NCBI GenBank assembly: GCA_025677815.1
Contig: JAIXMP010000054.1
Coordinates: 1-64,000 of the forward strand
Reading direction: 5' to 3'
Source of the DNA: Phascolomyces articulosus
Taxonomy: Eukaryota; Mucoromycota; Mucoromycetes; Mucorales; Lichtheimiaceae
DNA length: 64,000 nucleotides
Each line of letters opens with the position of its first letter. Position 1 is the stretch's first letter. The position numbers were made by a program, and so were the translations under genes. Under the pieces are notes generated by a model. The model worked only from the letters and a program-made list of their open reading frames with translations. It made no database searches and was not told where the DNA came from. Positions 60,564 through 64,000 of the stretch are shown piece after piece.

Positions 60564-60823
60564 ACGACGAGGTCCAAATACGTCTGTACTAATGATTAAG
60601 CAGATGATGCATAAGACACAGGGTTTTTTAAACTTTAAAAAAAATGGCACTACTTATCTTACCTATCCGTTGAATTTGATGCTGTACCACCTTCTGCCTT
60701 TGATATTTGAAAACGTTAGTATCATAATATCCTATCAATTTTGAATAATAATAATAATAAACTCACTCGTAAATCAGCCATTCGATCTCTACTAATAGTA
60801 TATCTGTCTTTTTTATTATTCAT
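58813..60823 (-). CDS. SSO1: Plasma-membrane syntaxin (Qa-SNARE, Sso1/Psy1 type), ten exons
   Basis: t-SNARE for exocytic vesicle fusion. Minus-strand exons: 60767-60823, 60663-60697, 60354-60588, 60114-60282, 59881-60042, 59684-59760, 59455-59550, 59164-59322, 58954-59037, 58813-58833; all phases close, 364 aa. An Asn run and Ser/Arg linker precede the Habc helices (SISASIRQVNYSIDAIGRIH, MNQLDASINDISRQNQEIKH, RVRQEFVQAIQKFQDMERGY). The SNARE motif has ILSEVQTRHDDIKKIERALL, LHQLFEDMQTLVEYQGQTLD (central-layer Q in YQGQ) and the HTDEAIKIAKRTRAKK hinge. One membrane span (CCFFIFLIIIIIVTAFLIWW) follows, then a short tail NHKGVGNNP. The start may instead be ATG 60781 (MADLR), because a TATA-like run abuts ATG 60823. 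A final exon could also be absent, with readthrough to a stop at 58927. Confidence 0.93.
58848..58884 (+). repeat. (ATT)n microsatellite in the last syntaxin intron
   Basis: About twelve units between the exon pair 58954-59037 and 58813-58833. Confidence 0.9.
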
Positions 60824-61351
60824 TTATATATATAAAAAAAAGGTAACCAAGAAAAATAAAGAGAGAGAGAGAGAAAAAAAGAAAGAAAAAAAGGGAAAAG
60901 AAGTTTCTGTCTATTTTGATTATCGGATGAAGAATATAGATGATGATGATGATGATGGATGTTAAATGATTTCAGGAGTTGCTTTTGAATAATAAAATAT
61001 ATAGAATAATAAAATAAGAGTGGATGCACGTTGAAATTAGAGGGAAAAAATAAAGGAGAAAATTAGGAGGATCAAAAAAAAGGAAGGAGAATATGAAGGG
61101 TTGCTGTTGTTGGAATTGGATGTTATATATATATAAGCGGAATATCCCTTTGAAGATACACAAAGAAAAGAAAAAAAGTTACAGTCATACGTTATATATT
61201 AACAGGTTACTTATTAGAAAATGGTATGTAAAGAAGTATTTGTTTTTTTTTCGTTTATTATATGGAAAGAGAGAGAGAGGGTATCATAATATATTATTAA
61301 TATATATAGTAAAAGTAGTGGTAGTGGTAATAGTACTATATGCTTGGAGGA
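60824..61351. other. Intergenic, purine-rich
   Basis: GA-rich runs (60858-60903, 61266-61281) and GAT repeats (60940-60957, 61353-61377, the latter continuing into the 3' end of the next gene). No gene. Confidence 0.6.
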
Positions 61352-62191
61352 TCATGATGATGATGATGATGATGATGAGGAGGAGGAGGAGGAGGAGGAG
61401 GAGAATGCTTCTAAAACGCGATGCGTCAATTGTTTTCCGCCGGTGTAACCATGGTGATGCATAAACCAACGCGGGTGACATTCGAAAAGTAAAGGTAAAA
61501 GCCAGCGTTCACCTGGTCTCAATTTAGTACAATCTACTGGAGTTGGATGAACACTATAGACAAACACAGACAGGGTGTCCAGGGGGTGTGAATAAGCAAT
61601 CGTGGACTTGATTTTTAATGACGTTGTCTTTTTGAAGAGTATCATACTCTGATGATGATGTTGATAATCCAAAGTGACCTTATACAAGACAGGATCGCGC
61701 AATACTTTGGAACTAAACATACGAAACCCACGATTTTGATACACTGGTTTAAATGTAAAACGATGTGGCTCATGCCGTACCAGTTTCATATCCAAAGCAA
61801 AACGCCACCTTGATTCTTGATCGAAATAAAGTCGTAATGTAGCATCCTTTTTCTTGAGTTGATTGGCCAATATATGATGTTGATTGATCAAATTATGAAA
61901 ATAAACGTTCGTCATACTCAAATGGATAAGGTCTGGAATACTGAAATCGTTTTGGTCAATGATTAATAAAAGCAGTTCAGTTGGAAGGATATCGGTGATG
62001 GTGATAGGAAGTTGTCGCGTTGTTGAACTGGATAAAGATGCATTGGATGAGGAATCGGATGAAAATGATATTCTACTTAAACGTCGTTTTTGTTTCTTTT
62101 TTTTCTTTTGTTGTTCTTTAAGGTCATGGTTATTATTATGTATTAATGAAGAAGAAATGGTTGAAGGAAATAAATTTGAAAATGTAAGCAT
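61352..62191 (-). CDS. F-box-like protein with poly-Ser C terminus
   Basis: Intronless, 279 aa from ATG 62191 (MLTFSNLFPSTISSSLIHNN). A Lys/Arg-rich and Ser-rich leader is followed by an F-box-like segment (TDILPTELLLLIIDQNDFSI, PDLIHLSMTNVYFHNLI; about residues 68-105). The rest is beta-rich (WRFALDMKLVRHEPHRFTFK, LYKVTLDYQHHHQSMILFKK, RPGERWLLPLLFECHPRWFM). The last 17 or so residues are serine, encoded by GGA/GAT-complement microsatellites that run to the stop, so the C-terminal length probably varies. The function beyond a possible Skp1 link is unknown. Confidence 0.7.
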   Translation of the reverse strand: MLTFSNLFPSTISSSLIHNNNHDLKEQQKKKKKQKRRLSRISFSSDSSSNASLSSSTTRQLPITITDILPTELLLLIIDQNDFSIPDLIHLSMTNVYFHNLINQHHILANQLKKKDATLRLYFDQESRWRFALDMKLVRHEPHRFTFKPVYQNRGFRMFSSKVLRDPVLYKVTLDYQHHHQSMILFKKTTSLKIKSTIAYSHPLDTLSVFVYSVHPTPVDCTKLRPGERWLLPLLFECHPRWFMHHHGYTGGKQLTHRVLEAFSSSSSSSSSSSSSSSS

Positions 62192-62849
62192 AGTTTTTCT
62201 TTCTTTTTTTGTGTGGGAAAGTGAAAAGAGGAATTCCAAGAAAGTGATAAGATGTATTTAAAAAAAAGCGAACATGATTGCTTTTATACTGGTAGTATCT
62301 GCATCATGATTAGATCATCTGGAGCCAATAAGATGGCGTGAGAGTCCAATTATTCAAAGAAGAGAAATTATCATAGGTAGTTGTAACAAAAAGGAAGTAG
62401 CATGATCCTTTTCTTTTATCCATTTTTATCCCATTTTTACATTATAATTAAATAAATAAAAAGAGCTATTCTCATCATGGTTAAATTTTATTAATCGCAA
62501 CATATTATTATATATTTCTTCTTTAACAAGACCTTTGCTCCTATGAAAAGTAGTTGTATATAAAAATCGTTAATAAGCAATTAACAGTTATGTTCTTCTC
62601 TTTGTTCCATTTTGTAGCTGGGTTACTTATTTCCTGTGTTTCTTTTCCTGCGCAAAAAGAAAAATAAAAGGTCCCATTTGTAGCTGGGAACAAATAAGGA
62701 AAGTTGTTTGGAGTACGTTGTACAATTCATTGGGGTATTTGAATTTTGGATGTTTTTCTTGAAGTCGTAGTCACGTCATTTTTTTTTTTTTGTTCAAAAT
62801 AGTTATCATAGTAGTAATTAAATAACCTGCTTTTGTGTTCTTGTTGGAT

Positions 62850-62880
<31 letters not shown>

Positions 62881-63531
62881 TGTGTGTGTGTGTGTGTAGC
62901 TACTGCAGGTCATTATTGCAAAAATCATAAAACCCCTGCTGATGAGTTTGCATATATGATTTACACCAATAAAAAGTCAAATTATATCTTCTCATATGGA
63001 TTGAATCTTGTTTGTCACAGATAGTGTGTTAAATCATGAATAAGTGCTGCAAAAAGATAGTATCTTTTTTTTTTTTTATCTAAGTATCCAATCTACTTGG
63101 AATAGTTATGATATTGAAATAAAAAAATCTAATCAATAATGCAGTTTGATAACGATGTTATTTATTGATAAATAATGATTATCTTATGATGATATCGATT
63201 CTTTTTTTTCGATATTTCTATGAAAGATGTCTTAAGTCTTTATGTATATTATCTATTGTGCTTTTTTTCGAAACTGGAATGAAACTCGATTTACGTCATT
63301 GATACTGTTACACACGATTACATTTTAAATATGTGTTGGTCCGAGCGGAGGCAGTCTCATTTATGATTTCAATATTATGCGCATTTGTACAAGTGAAGAA
63401 AAAAATGCATAATTGAAATAAAAATGACACGAGATTGACGTAAACCCATGTTTTTGTATATATAAATAAGTTGAACGGATTTCTCTTTCTCCACAAAATC
63501 TTTTAAAAGTTTACTTTTACAATTTACAATT
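62192..63531. other. Intergenic
   Basis: Contains a 12-bp direct repeat TTTGTAGCTGGG (about 62611-62622 and 62676-62687), a compound (GA)n(TG)n repeat at 62853-62897, and AT-rich sequence. No gene recognised. Confidence 0.55.
62853..62897 (+). repeat. Compound (GA)n(TG)n microsatellite
   Basis: About fourteen GA units followed directly by nine TG units. Confidence 0.9.
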
Positions 63532-64000
63532 ATGATGTACACGATGAATAGAGTAATCTATCGTCAAGGATCTACTTTGATCAGACGTTCTTGGACTAAT
63601 AATACTTCTGCTCTTTCTTATGGTCCTCAAAATTTTACCACAGCTCCAAATTATTTCCAAATGGTAATTATTTCAGACAACTGATATAATAATAATAATA
63701 ATAATACTCAACAATTCAGGGGAAAAATATAATTATTCTATCTAATGATTTAGCGTAACTATGGATCTGCAATGCGAAGATTCAAGGATACTTTAAAACA
63801 CCCTGCAGAAAGTGCCATGTTGGCTGGTGATCGAATGAACAAAAAAGCAGGTGAAAAACTTGCTAAAGGTTTTGAAAAGGCTGAACATGCCACGGAGAAA
63901 GTAAGAAATGTGGTACGTATATATAGAAAGAGAGAGTAAGGTAAAAGAGAGAACTGTAATGCTAATAATATTGTTATCTATAGCATCCTTTATGGGGATT
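63532..64000 (+). CDS. 5' part of an unknown, probably mitochondrial protein gene (cut by window end)
   Basis: Exons 63532-63663, 63754-63912 (or to 63900) and 63984 onward, all in phase. The first 25 residues are basic and lack acids (MNRVIYRQGSTLIRRSW), as in mitochondrial targeting signals. The next exon is helical and amphipathic (RRFKDTLKHPAESAMLAGDR, KKAGEKLAKGFEKAEHATEK), then HPLWG at the edge. The Lys/Ala/Glu helices recall LEA-like or ATPase-inhibitor-like small proteins, but no family can be named. Confidence 0.6.

Noticed and set aside
1..64000. CRISPR arrays, bacterial operons, rRNA genes
   Set aside because: No regularly spaced direct repeats with unique spacers, no polycistronic layout, no rRNA-like GC-rich blocks; the DNA is eukaryotic.

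Overview
The window looks like nuclear DNA of an early-diverging filamentous fungus, most likely Mucoromycota/Mucorales (inference). It is very AT-rich. Genes are split by many short introns of about 50-150 nt with GTAAGT/GTATGT-type donors. The gene set is fungal (TIP41, RIB3, RFC5, ATP12, SPT3, Sso-type syntaxin), with several F-box proteins and abundant simple repeats. Exon models were built by hand from reading frame, splice signals and phase. Where all phases close, the model is given with high confidence.

Layout. 1-1640: relics (a tyrosine-recombinase-like fragment, a 100-bp hairpin repeat, a broken ORF). 3.2-6.1 kb: F-box/LRR gene and TIP41. 8-12.9 kb: decayed Q-rich gene, NPC2-like ML-domain protein, spliced small ORF, conserved unknown protein, GXWXG/DUF4334 protein. 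16.2-18.7 kb: an apparently intact IS630/Tc1/mariner-type transposon with about 240-bp terminal inverted repeats, TA target duplication and a spliced AT-hook + DDE transposase. 20-26.3 kb: three tandem members of an unrecognised seven-transmembrane family (the third frameshifted); a fourth lies at 46-47 kb on the other strand. 29.3-37.1 kb: RIB3, a RING E3-like gene with a huge Ser/Asp tail, and RFC5. 37-38.1 kb: a cluster of ATTTAAATGCATTTAAAT palindromes. 39.3-44.1 kb: TPR/F-box gene, a 949-bp non-autonomous inverted-repeat element, and two small spliced genes. 49.4-55.8 kb: ATP12, a four-CBS protein, SPT3, and an F-box gene. 58.8-62.2 kb: plasma-membrane syntaxin and an F-box-like gene. 63.5 kb to end: 5' part of an unknown gene.

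The recognised housekeeping genes do not form a pathway cluster: riboflavin synthesis, clamp loading, F1-ATPase assembly, SAGA transcription, TOR/PP2A signalling and exocytosis are simply neighbours. Accessory DNA lies between them: transposons, decayed exons, and the 7TM family. The 7TM family is the best candidate here for something undescribed.
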